Shown here: piece after piece, positions 1 to 5,950 of the stretch | Layout of the letters: every line of letters starts with the position of its first letter | Position numbering within the stretch: position 1 is the first letter of the stretch | Source of the DNA: Pseudomonadota bacterium | GTDB taxonomy: Bacteria > Pseudomonadota > Gammaproteobacteria > GRL18 | Direction: 5' to 3' | Assembly: GCA_030632745.1 (NCBI GenBank) | Contig: DAOVUE010000114.1 | Coordinates: forward strand, 1 to 5,950 | Length of the DNA stretch: 5,950 nt | The notes under the pieces: generated by a model | Databases searched by the model: none | Told to the model about the DNA's origin: nothing | The model's input: only the letters and a program-made list of their open reading frames with translations | Translations under genes and position numbers: made by a program

Positions 1-363
1 AGCAAACTGCAGATTATTATGGTACTGCACATTAACCATGCTCAGGAGTTAGGCAGGGACAATCAAAATGCCATTGCCGGATTACGGGCTCGAAATATCA
101 CTTTATTTAATCAATCCGTGCTGCTGAAAGGCGTAAATGATACGCTCGAAGATTTAGTGCAATTAAGTGAAGCACTGATTAAACATCATATCATCCCCTA
201 CTATCTGCATATGCTGGATAAAGTACAGGGCAGTGCTCATTTTGAAGTTAATGAACAACAGGCCATTATGCTCTATCAACAACTCAGAGCGCAATTACCC
301 GGCTACATGCTGCCCCGTCTGGTCAGAGAAATAGCTGGAGAAAAAAGTAAACTGCCTGTTTAG
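1..363 (+). CDS. epmB: EF-P beta-lysylation protein EpmB (lysine 2,3-aminomutase family), C-terminal part
   Basis: The first base of the window is already in frame, so this is the 3' part of a gene that starts upstream: 120 residues, ending at TAG 361-363. EpmB is a radical-SAM, PLP-dependent enzyme that converts (S)-alpha-lysine to (R)-beta-lysine; EpmA then attaches this to elongation factor P. The recognisable stretches are RNITLFNQSVLLKGVNDT, PYYLHMLDKVQGSAHFEV and the C-terminal VREIAGEKSKLPV, all typical of the EpmB/KamA family. By comparison with the GGGGK-P motif of lysine 2,3-aminomutase, the Lys in SKLP is probably the PLP-binding lysine; this is inference. The radical-SAM CxxxCxxC motif would lie upstream and is not visible. 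E. coli EpmB is about 340 residues, so roughly the last third is here. The gene is convergent with the urt operon and has no functional link to urea uptake. Confidence 0.9.
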   Translation, partial: SKLQIIMVLHINHAQELGRDNQNAIAGLRARNITLFNQSVLLKGVNDTLEDLVQLSEALIKHHIIPYYLHMLDKVQGSAHFEVNEQQAIMLYQQLRAQLPGYMLPRLVREIAGEKSKLPV

Positions 364-590
364 TTCAACTACTTCACACACTGCCCTCTCAGTCTGTGTA
401 TAGATGTTCTTGTATTTATGACTATTTCAAATGTTTTCAGGAAAATTTGTTTATAAACTGGAAGAATTGATTTTTAACCAAGCGAAAGTGTAAACTAAGA
501 AATGAAGGATGCCAAAAAATTATGTCCATAAGCTGTATGATAAGAGAATATTGGTTCGGCAGGTTTTAAAAAAAAGTATCGAAGCAAGTT
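364..590. other. Convergent intergenic region between epmB and urtE
   Basis: These 227 bases separate the epmB stop from the urtE stop. The sequence is AT-rich. No open frame is longer than a few codons with a plausible start; for example, the ATG at 506 reads only nine codons. The only structure I would support is the terminator-like hairpin at the right edge, serving the minus strand. On the plus strand there is a weak, bulged AT-rich stem at 428-449 followed by only three T, which is not enough to call an epmB terminator. Confidence 0.7.
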
Positions 591-597
591 CTATACT
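568..597 (-). terminator. Probable Rho-independent terminator of the urt operon
   Basis: Read on the minus strand, AGTAT (597-593) pairs with ATACT (579-575). After one mismatch, GAA pairs with TTC around a five-base CTTGC loop. Eight T follow directly (575-568, the first also pairing in the stem). The hairpin begins inside the last codons of urtE and includes its TAG stop. The stem is short and AT-rich, so it may be a weak terminator. It sits exactly where the operon should end, before the convergent epmB. A T run at 606-611 on the other strand could make it partly bidirectional, but it is eight bases from the stem. Confidence 0.5.
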
Positions 598-1292
598 GTC
601 AGATATTTTTTAACCAACTCATCATCCAAAGTGTCCATCACACCAGTAGCCATTTTTCTACCCCGTTCCATAATAATAAATTCTTTACCAACACGGCGGG
701 CAAAAGGTAATTTCTGTTCAACCATAACAACAGTAATATTCGCTTCTTCATTAAGCTTAATAATAATATCACCAATTTCCTGAACAACATTAGGCTGAAT
801 ACCTTCAGTCGGTTCATCAAGTAATAAAATCTTTGGCTCTAAAGCTAACGCTCTTCCTATGGCCAGCTGTTGCTGTTGACCTCCGGAGAGATCGCCGCCA
901 CGACGTTTAATCATTTGTTTCAGGACTGGAAATAATTCAAATATTTTTTCAGGTAATTCTTTGCTTTTATCTTTACGGGCAATTAATCCGGTTTGCAGGT
1001 TTTCCAGAACAGTTAACTGCGAAAAAATTTCACGTCCTTGCGGCACATAACCGATCCCGGATTGTGCTCTGATAGCAGCACTTTTATTGTGTAATGGCTG
1101 ATCTTCAAAAAGGATCTCCCCACTGCGAACAGGTATTAGTCCCATAATTGATTTCAGCAAGGTGGTTTTTCCGACACCATTACGGCCCATCAGACAAACA
1201 CAACTGCCTTGCTTGATTTCAATATCCAGATCCCAGAGGATATGACTTTCACCATAGAACTGGTTGAGTGATTTTGTTGTTAATATATTCAT
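591..1292 (-). CDS. urtE: Urea ABC transporter ATP-binding subunit UrtE
   Basis: This is a cytoplasmic ATPase of 233 residues, full length for the LivF/UrtE family. It should form a heterodimer with UrtD and power UrtB/UrtC. Visible motifs in order: Walker A GRNGVGKT (36-43), Q-loop Q85 in GYVPQGREIF, signature LSGGQ (135-139) followed by a Gln run, and Walker B ILLLDEP with catalytic Glu160. The switch position reads VMVEQ (Gln193) instead of His, as is usual for LivF-type subunits. The segment GYVPQGREIFSQLTVLENL is characteristic of UrtE. The ATG overlaps the urtD stop (ATGA, 1289-1292). Upstream there is only a weak GAGG about 13 bases away, so translation probably depends on coupling to urtD. 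It is the last gene of the operon. Family membership is certain. Urea rather than a short-chain amide as substrate is inferred from the whole gene set. Confidence 0.93.
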   Translation of the reverse strand: MNILTTKSLNQFYGESHILWDLDIEIKQGSCVCLMGRNGVGKTTLLKSIMGLIPVRSGEILFEDQPLHNKSAAIRAQSGIGYVPQGREIFSQLTVLENLQTGLIARKDKSKELPEKIFELFPVLKQMIKRRGGDLSGGQQQQLAIGRALALEPKILLLDEPTEGIQPNVVQEIGDIIIKLNEEANITVVMVEQKLPFARRVGKEFIIMERGRKMATGVMDTLDDELVKKYLTV

Positions 1293-2143
1293 TCGCCCAG
1301 ATAAACCTCGATAACTTTTTGATTGTTTTGTACTTCATCCATTGTGCCTTCTGCCAGAACACTACCTTCATGAAGCACGGTGACCTGATTTGCAATGGAA
1401 CGGACAAAGTCCATATCGTGCTCAACCACAACAACGGAATGTTTGCCTGCTAAAGAAGTTAGTAATTCAGCGGTGCGATCCATTTCCTGATGAGTCATGC
1501 CTGCTACGGGTTCATCAACCAGTAATACTCTGGGATCCTGCATGAGCAACATGCCAATTTCGAGCCATTGTTTTTGACCATGTGACAGCAGTTCGGCTTT
1601 GACATAGCAAAGTGCCTGTAGGCCAATGGTCAGCATCACTTCTTCAATGCGATCTTTTTGTTCTGAGGTGAGTACTGTAAATAAAGTGTGCCAGACACCT
1701 TTATCTGTTTTCATGGCCAGCTCAAGATTTTCCCATACAGAATGCTCAGGAAAAATAGTGGGCTTTTGGAATTTTCGTCCAATACCTGCAGTGGCAATAT
1801 CATGCTCGGCCATCTGGGTCAGATCCATGGTCTGGCCAAAATAGACAGTGCCTGCATCAGGACGTGTCTTTCCTGTGATAACATCCATCATAGTGGTTTT
1901 TCCCGCACCATTAGGACCAATAATACAACGCAATTCACCATCATCAATATACAGTGATAATTTATTAAGCGCCTGAAAACCATCAAAACTAACGCTGACA
2001 TCTTCAAGATACAGCACGGTCTTATGACTGATATCAAGTTCATTTCCCTGGATAGAGTGCATACCCTGAAGAGTATGATTGAAAGTGCGATCACGACGCA
2101 GAACATCCTGAAATTTATGTTTAACTTGAGTCAGAGTATTCAT
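1289..2143 (-). CDS. urtD: Urea ABC transporter ATP-binding subunit UrtD
   Basis: This is the second ATPase of the importer, 284 residues. The ABC core starts near residue 43 (VLYLEDVSVSFDGFQALNKL). It is preceded by about 40 residues without a domain, an N-terminal extension that I recall as common in proteobacterial UrtD. Motifs: Walker A GPNGAGKT (76-83), Q-loop Q126 in GRKFQKPTIF, signature LSHGQ (186-190), Walker B VLLVDEP with Glu211, and switch His242 in VVVEHDMDFVRSIA. The stretches DDGELRCIIGPNGAGKTT and MDVITGKTRPDAGTVYFG are strongly UrtD-like. The start is supported by GAGGAG at 2152-2157, nine bases upstream from within the end of urtC. ATGA overlaps occur at both ends, with urtC and with urtE, suggesting coupled translation and equal amounts of subunits. 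LSHGQ replaces LSGGQ, which is a family trait and not a defect. Confidence 0.94.
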   Translation of the reverse strand: MNTLTQVKHKFQDVLRRDRTFNHTLQGMHSIQGNELDISHKTVLYLEDVSVSFDGFQALNKLSLYIDDGELRCIIGPNGAGKTTMMDVITGKTRPDAGTVYFGQTMDLTQMAEHDIATAGIGRKFQKPTIFPEHSVWENLELAMKTDKGVWHTLFTVLTSEQKDRIEEVMLTIGLQALCYVKAELLSHGQKQWLEIGMLLMQDPRVLLVDEPVAGMTHQEMDRTAELLTSLAGKHSVVVVEHDMDFVRSIANQVTVLHEGSVLAEGTMDEVQNNQKVIEVYLGE

Positions 2144-3300
2144 GCTGTTTTCTCCTCTAACTTATTTTCTGCTTGCTTATTCTGGTCACTATTTTTGTTT
2201 TTTATTCGTTCAAATAAACCGACAATGCCTTTGGGCAGATAGAGAGTCGAGACTATAAATAAAGTACCCAGAGCAAATAACCAGAATTCAGGCAAGGCAC
2301 CCGTAAAATATGTTTTAGCATAGTTAACCAGTAGTGCACCAATCACTGCACCAAATAAAGTACCTCGTCCACCGATGGCAACCCAGATGGCTAACTCAAT
2401 AGAGTTAATTGGTGAAAATTCTCCAGGATTGATTATGCCAACTTGAGGCACATAAAGTGCACCTGCAACACCTGCAAGCATGGCGGAAAAAACAAAAATC
2501 CATAGTTTATAATCTTCGACTTTATAGCCGATAAAGCGGGTTCTTAACTCTGCATCACGAATGGCAACCACCGTTTTTCCCAGCTTAGATTCGACAATAA
2601 AACGGGAGGTAATATAGCCCAATGCCAGTGCAAGTGCTGATAAACTAAAGATGATAATTCGAGTACCATCTGATTGCAGGCTGAAGCCTAAAATATCTTT
2701 AAAATCAGTCAGGCCATTATTACCACCAAGCCCCATTTCATTTCTGAAAAAGGCCAGCATCAGTGCATAAGTCATTGCCTGAGTCATAATCGACAGGTAA
2801 ACGCCAGTGACACGAGAGCGAAAAGTCATCCAGCCAAACACATAAGCCAGTAATCCCGGGACTAATAAAATCATTAAAGCTGTAAAAGCAAATGAATCAA
2901 ATCCAATCCAGTACCAGGGCAGCTCCTGCCAGTTAAGAAAAACCATAAAATCGGGTAGTTCTGGATTACCATAAACTCCACGGTCACCAATCTGGCGCAT
3001 CAGGTACATGCCCATGGCATAACCTCCCAGAGCAAAGAAGGCTGCATGGCCCAGGCTCAGGATACCGCAATAACCCCAAACCAGATCGAGTGCAATTGCG
3101 AGTAGTGCCAGACAGAGATATTTACCCAGCAAAGTGACCATATAAGTGGGCATGTGCAGAGCAGACATCTCTGGTAACAACAGCGGTATCAAAAAGTTAA
3201 AAATAATAACAATGATAGTGACAAGTGCTAACAGACTCAGAAGCCACTTACCACCAGTATCTTTATGCATAAACTGTGGAAAGAAACGATTAATAATCAT
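2140..3300 (-). CDS. urtC: Urea ABC transporter permease subunit UrtC
   Basis: This is an inner-membrane permease of the LivM/UrtC family, 386 residues from the ATG at 3300. It pairs with UrtB to form the channel. Multiple hydrophobic segments are visible, for example around residues 21-42, 62-102, 140-160, 222-240, 268-290 and 344-362. Family landmarks are GYCGILSLGHAAFFALGGYA (77-96), LGGNNGLTDF (191-200), the loop VVAIRDAELRTRFIGYKVE that should contact the ATPases (244-262), and VAIGGRGTLFGAVIGA (307-322). The C-terminal tail (from about 372) is charged and rich in Lys, Asn and Glu. The frame is open further upstream to an ATG at 3345, but that start lies inside urtB and adds 15 unlike residues. 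The start at 3300 has a perfect AGGAGG eight bases upstream and follows the urtB stop after one base. The end overlaps urtD by four bases. Confidence 0.94.
   Translation of the reverse strand: MIINRFFPQFMHKDTGGKWLLSLLALVTIIVIIFNFLIPLLLPEMSALHMPTYMVTLLGKYLCLALLAIALDLVWGYCGILSLGHAAFFALGGYAMGMYLMRQIGDRGVYGNPELPDFMVFLNWQELPWYWIGFDSFAFTALMILLVPGLLAYVFGWMTFRSRVTGVYLSIMTQAMTYALMLAFFRNEMGLGGNNGLTDFKDILGFSLQSDGTRIIIFSLSALALALGYITSRFIVESKLGKTVVAIRDAELRTRFIGYKVEDYKLWIFVFSAMLAGVAGALYVPQVGIINPGEFSPINSIELAIWVAIGGRGTLFGAVIGALLVNYAKTYFTGALPEFWLFALGTLFIVSTLYLPKGIVGLFERIKNKNSDQNKQAENKLEEKTA
2152..2157 (-). promoter_or_regulatory. Ribosome binding site of urtD (GAGGAG)
   Basis: GAGGAG on the minus strand lies eight bases before the urtD ATG. 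It falls inside the last codons of urtC, where it encodes Glu-Glu in the C-terminal LEEKTA. It fixes the urtD start at 2143 and sits beside the ATGA stop/start overlap. Confidence 0.75.
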
Positions 3301-3301
3301 T

Positions 3302-4999
3302 TTAATGTCCTCCTGAAGAACGGCCTTTCTGAGGAAAGAGTCCATTAGGTCGTTTTTGAATAAAGATGATGAGGAAGATCAGCACGATAATTTTTGACAT
3401 GACGGCACCGGCCCAGGGTTCAAGAAATTTATTCGTGATGCCCAGTGTCATTGCTGCCACTAATGTGCCCCATAAATTTTCAACACCACCAAAAACAACC
3501 ACCATAAATGAATCAATAATATAAGCCTGTCCAAGATTAGGTCCGACATTGGTCAACTGGCTTAATGCTACACCAGCGACACCGGCAACACCAGAACCCA
3601 GACCAAAGGTCAGCGAGTCCACCCATTGCGTCTTTATTCCCATGGCGGTGGCCATACTGCGATTTTGAGCGACTGCTCTTACCTGTAAACCCAGTGATGT
3701 TTTCTTCAGTATTAATAGTAAAAAGGCAAACACTAATAAAGCAAAAAAGAAAATATAAATGCGGTTATAAGTAATGGCAAAAGCGGGGTTAAAGACAAGT
3801 GAACCACTTAACCATGAAGGCGTAATAACAGGGACATTTTGTGCTGAAATGAGTGAGCGTACCATTTGCTGCAGTAGCAGGCTAATACCAAAGGTTGCTA
3901 ATAGTGTTTCCAGGGGGCGTCCATACAGGTGACGGATAATCCCTCGTTCAATGGCAATACCGAATAGCCCTGAGACAATAAAGGCAGCAGGGATAGCAAC
4001 AATCAGTGACAGACCAATCTCATTTGGCATGAGCTGTTGAACCAGATAGGTGGTATAAGCGCCAAGCATGATCAGTTCACCATGGGCCATATTGATGACA
4101 CCCATGACGCCGAATGTGATAGATAAACCGATAGCTGCCAGTAATAAAACTGAACCCAAACTCAGACCAAAAAACAGGGTTTCCAGATTACCAAATAAGG
4201 ACAATTTTGCATTAATCCTTTTTAAAGCCTTTTGAGCAGTTTTGATGACGTCTTTATCCTGTTCGATAAACTCACCCTTATCATTGGTGGCTAAAATTGT
4301 GTCGAGTTTTCCTTTGGCTCTGGGATAAAGACTATTGCCTAATAGTTTAATCGCAGATTGACGAGTACTGGTATCCTGGGCATCAACTTCAATGAGGGCA
4401 ATGGCCAGGTTAAGTAAGTCTTTTTGTGATTCATCTGTTTCTACTGTTTGTGCTTGTTTCAAAGCAGGTAATAAGCTTGCATCATTGCCGGTTAATATTT
4501 CTTTAACAGCCGCCTGACGAATATTGAGATCGGCATTGGTTATTTCTTTTTGTGCCAGCAGGGTGCGAATTGTTTTACGCAATTTGTTATTAGTGGCAAT
4601 TTTCTTGATGGTCTTTTTTTCAACCAGTCCTATTTTTTTGTTATCCAGAGCATTAAAAATTTCATATTGCTTGCTTTTCTTATGGACTTCTTTTTTCTGA
4701 AGAAGGACAACGGATTTATCAGCTTTTTGATAATACAATCTGGAATTCAGCAGAGCTTGTAAAACGATAATGCTTTGCGGATCATTAATAGCGGCAAGTT
4801 GTTTAACTAAAATTATTTTTTTCTTGAAATTTTTGACCTGAAGTTGAGGTATTAACTCTTTTAACTGGTCATGAGTATTTTTTATTACATCTTCATTTAA
4901 ATTATCATCAGCTGCATACAAATTTGATGCAGATAATAGTGATAGAATTAAGTATATCAGACGTAAACTTAAACTGTTTTTTTGAGGAATGAATTTCAT
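3302..4999 (-). CDS. urtB: Urea ABC transporter permease subunit UrtB with N-terminal periplasmic helical extension
   Basis: This is an inner-membrane permease of 565 residues. The permease core (about 270-565) is LivH-like: GLSITFGVMGVINMAHGELI (291-310), RPLETLLATFGISLLLQQ (361-378), the predicted ATPase-contact loop VRAVAQNRSMATAMGI (440-455), and VVVFGGVENLWGTLVAA (500-516). The first 270 residues are an extension beyond the roughly 290-residue core. It begins with a signal-like segment (basic start, hydrophobic 11-24, likely cleavage after LYA at 27-29). A Lys-rich, mostly helical region follows, with HEAT-like units such as NIRQAAVKEIL (159-169) and TRQSAIKLLG (212-221). Such extensions are known in proteobacterial UrtB proteins; their role is not something I can state. 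The start is backed by the good signal peptide, but no clear Shine-Dalgarno precedes it. It is separated from urtA by an 89-base gap with a strong hairpin, and is followed one base later by urtC. Confidence 0.93.
   Translation of the reverse strand: MKFIPQKNSLSLRLIYLILSLLSASNLYAADDNLNEDVIKNTHDQLKELIPQLQVKNFKKKIILVKQLAAINDPQSIIVLQALLNSRLYYQKADKSVVLLQKKEVHKKSKQYEIFNALDNKKIGLVEKKTIKKIATNNKLRKTIRTLLAQKEITNADLNIRQAAVKEILTGNDASLLPALKQAQTVETDESQKDLLNLAIALIEVDAQDTSTRQSAIKLLGNSLYPRAKGKLDTILATNDKGEFIEQDKDVIKTAQKALKRINAKLSLFGNLETLFFGLSLGSVLLLAAIGLSITFGVMGVINMAHGELIMLGAYTTYLVQQLMPNEIGLSLIVAIPAAFIVSGLFGIAIERGIIRHLYGRPLETLLATFGISLLLQQMVRSLISAQNVPVITPSWLSGSLVFNPAFAITYNRIYIFFFALLVFAFLLLILKKTSLGLQVRAVAQNRSMATAMGIKTQWVDSLTFGLGSGVAGVAGVALSQLTNVGPNLGQAYIIDSFMVVVFGGVENLWGTLVAAMTLGITNKFLEPWAGAVMSKIIVLIFLIIFIQKRPNGLFPQKGRSSGGH
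3309..3314 (-). promoter_or_regulatory. Ribosome binding site of urtC (AGGAGG), decides the start
   Basis: A perfect AGGAGG on the minus strand lies eight bases before the ATG at 3300. The same bases form the two Gly codons near the end of urtB (SSGGH, then stop). It supports the start at 3300 over the longer open frame starting at 3345, which would be buried in urtB. Confidence 0.85.
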
Positions 5000-5018
5000 T
5001 TTATAATTATCAAAATTA

Positions 5019-5034
5019 AGAGCAGAAGAGCAGA
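5019..5034. repeat. Perfect tandem repeat of the octamer AGAGCAGA (2 copies)
   Basis: AGAGCAGA occurs at 5019-5026 and again at 5027-5034, directly against the left arm of the large palindrome. On the transcribed minus strand this reads as a pyrimidine-rich TCTGCTCT pair just after the hairpin and 20-35 bases before the urtB ATG. The AGCAG core of either copy is complementary to CTGCT at 5082-5086 on the far side of the palindrome, so either could extend the hairpin base. Confidence 0.7.
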
Positions 5035-5076
5035 CAACTGGATTCCCCCTCTTTTAAAAGAGGGGGAATCCAGTTG
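5035..5076. repeat. Perfect 42-bp palindrome (21-bp arms) between urtA and urtB
   Basis: Every base pairs about the centre between 5055 and 5056: the left arm starts CAACTGGATTCCCCCTC, the centre is CTTTTAAAAG, and the right arm is the exact reverse complement. In RNA it would fold into a very stable hairpin with about 19 paired bases and a TTAA loop. In the transcribed direction it begins 12 bases after the urtA stop. No run of T follows, only a mixed pyrimidine-rich stretch, so it is not a standard Rho-independent terminator. Likely roles are 3'-end protection of urtA mRNA, an RNase processing point, or partial termination that keeps the binding protein in excess. A dispersed palindromic or MITE-like element is an alternative. 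Confidence 0.85.
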
Positions 5077-5088
5077 ATGAGCTGCTAT

Positions 5089-5950
5089 TTATTTAGCAAG
5101 ACACTTTTTAGTTTTAGTATTGTAGTTACCGCACTTAATAGGTGCTGTCCAGTCAGAAATCAAATCCTTACTACTGGGTAAGAAATCAGACCATGCATCA
5201 CCAGCAACAGTGCCTTCAGTAGACCAGACTGTTTCAATCTGACCATCTTCCTGAATTTCACCAATCAGAACAGGCTTGGACAAGTGATGGTTCTTATTCA
5301 TCACTGCCACACCACCTGTCAGGTTAGGTACTTCAAGACCAATCATCGCTTGTTCAACAGCATCAGTATCTAATGATTTAGCTTTTTCAACGGCTTTAAC
5401 CCACATTTCAAAGCCGATATAGGTCGCTTCCATTGGATCATTTGTTACACGCTTATCACTTTTAATAAATGTCTGCCATTTTTTGATAAAGGCTTCATTT
5501 TCTGTACTGTCAACACTCATGAAATAGTTCCATGCGGCAAGGTGACCAACAAGCGGCTTGGTATCGAGACCAGAAAGTTCTTCTTCACCAACTGAGAAGG
5601 CAACCACTGGAATGTCTTCTGATGAAATATTCTGATTGCCCAGTTCTTTGTAAAAAGGCACATTGGCATCACCATTAATGGTTGAAACAACAGCAGTCTT
5701 TTTACCCTGTGAACCAAATTTCCTGATGTCAGAAACAATACTTTGCCAGTCAGAATGACCAAATGGTGTGTAGTTAATCATGATGTCTTCTTTCTTCACA
5801 CCTTTAGAGATGAGGTATGCTTCCAGAATTTTATTTGTGGTACGCGGGTAAACATAATCAGTTCCTGCTAAAACCCAACGTTTGACTTCAAGATCATTCA
5901 TCAGATAATCAACTGCAGGAATTGCTTGTTGATTTGGTGCAGCGCCAGTA
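5089..5950 (-). CDS. urtA: Urea ABC transporter substrate-binding protein UrtA, C-terminal part
   Basis: The frame runs off the right edge. The first complete codon is at 5947-5949, giving 286 residues of a protein that is usually about 420-440, so the signal peptide and the first third are missing. An internal Met at 5901 is not the start, because coding sequence continues above it (PNQQAIPAVDYLMNDLEVKR). UrtA is the periplasmic receptor that delivers ligand to UrtB/UrtC. Type-specific stretches are KRWVLAGTDYVYPRTTNKI, YTPFGHSDWQSIVSDIRKF, STINGDANVPFYKELGNQ, the region near the C-terminus VAGDAWSDFLPSSKDLISDW, and the ending KCGNYNTKTKKCLAK. The last contains two Cys eight residues apart that could form a disulfide in the periplasm (inference). 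It is the promoter-proximal gene seen here and is followed by a strong hairpin, as is common for binding-protein genes. Urea is the likely ligand; short-chain amides cannot be excluded. Confidence 0.94.
   Translation of the reverse strand, partial: TGAAPNQQAIPAVDYLMNDLEVKRWVLAGTDYVYPRTTNKILEAYLISKGVKKEDIMINYTPFGHSDWQSIVSDIRKFGSQGKKTAVVSTINGDANVPFYKELGNQNISSEDIPVVAFSVGEEELSGLDTKPLVGHLAAWNYFMSVDSTENEAFIKKWQTFIKSDKRVTNDPMEATYIGFEMWVKAVEKAKSLDTDAVEQAMIGLEVPNLTGGVAVMNKNHHLSKPVLIGEIQEDGQIETVWSTEGTVAGDAWSDFLPSSKDLISDWTAPIKCGNYNTKTKKCLAK

Noticed and set aside
376..400. ACACACTG / CAGTCTGTGT inverted repeat soon after epmB
   Set aside because: The arms match only with a gap and no T run follows.
428..452. 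Stem-loop CAAATGTTTT / AAAATTTG followed by TTT as an epmB terminator
   Set aside because: The stem has a two-base bulge, is almost entirely A-T, and is followed by only three T.
449..458. GTTTATAAAC ten-base palindrome as an operator
   Set aside because: Short AT-rich palindromes are expected by chance here, and it sits between two gene ends where no promoter is evident.
3301..3345. Upstream extension of urtC (15 residues, start at 3345)
   Set aside because: It lies fully inside the urtB reading frame. The ATG at 3300 has a perfect AGGAGG and fits the gene spacing.
4614..4620. A7 run on the urtB coding strand as a programmed frameshift site
   Set aside because: The urtB frame is intact on both sides and no alternative product or stimulating structure is evident; the region is simply Lys-rich.
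5000..5016. AT-rich stretch before urtB as an internal promoter
   Set aside because: TATAAA lies directly against the ATG, and I see no well-spaced -35 box.
5899..5901. Met codon as the urtA start
   Set aside because: The frame stays open above it and reads PNQQAIPAVDYL, which is typical internal UrtA sequence; the real start is outside the window.

Overview
The window is most of a urea-type ABC importer operon (urtABCDE, minus strand). It faces, tail to tail, the 3' end of a plus-strand epmB gene. The base composition is moderately AT-rich. EpmB (EF-P beta-lysylation) together with a proteobacterial-style UrtB that has a long N-terminal extension points to a gammaproteobacterium. The sequence alone does not let me name a genus.

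Layout from left to right: (1) positions 1-363, plus strand, the C-terminal 120 residues of EpmB, cut by the window edge. (2) 364-590, a 227-base convergent intergenic region with no credible gene; its right edge carries a probable intrinsic terminator for the urt operon. (3) 591-1292 urtE, 1289-2143 urtD, 2140-3300 urtC and 3302-4999 urtB, all minus strand and tightly packed: two ATGA overlaps and a one-base gap. (4) 5000-5088, an 89-base gap between urtA and urtB that holds a perfect 42-bp palindrome and a tandem octamer. (5) 5089-5950, minus strand, the C-terminal 286 residues of the solute-binding protein UrtA, cut by the right edge.

The five proteins form one transport machine. UrtA captures the ligand in the periplasm, UrtB and UrtC form the inner-membrane channel, and UrtD and UrtE hydrolyse ATP on the cytoplasmic side. 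Transcription runs from urtA towards urtE, so the operon promoter lies outside the window beyond position 5950. No urease gene follows urtE.

I found no sign of a new defence, mobile or biosynthetic system. The most notable non-coding signal is the perfect palindrome just after urtA. It most plausibly separates abundant binding-protein expression from lower membrane and ATPase expression, but it could also be a copy of a dispersed palindromic element.
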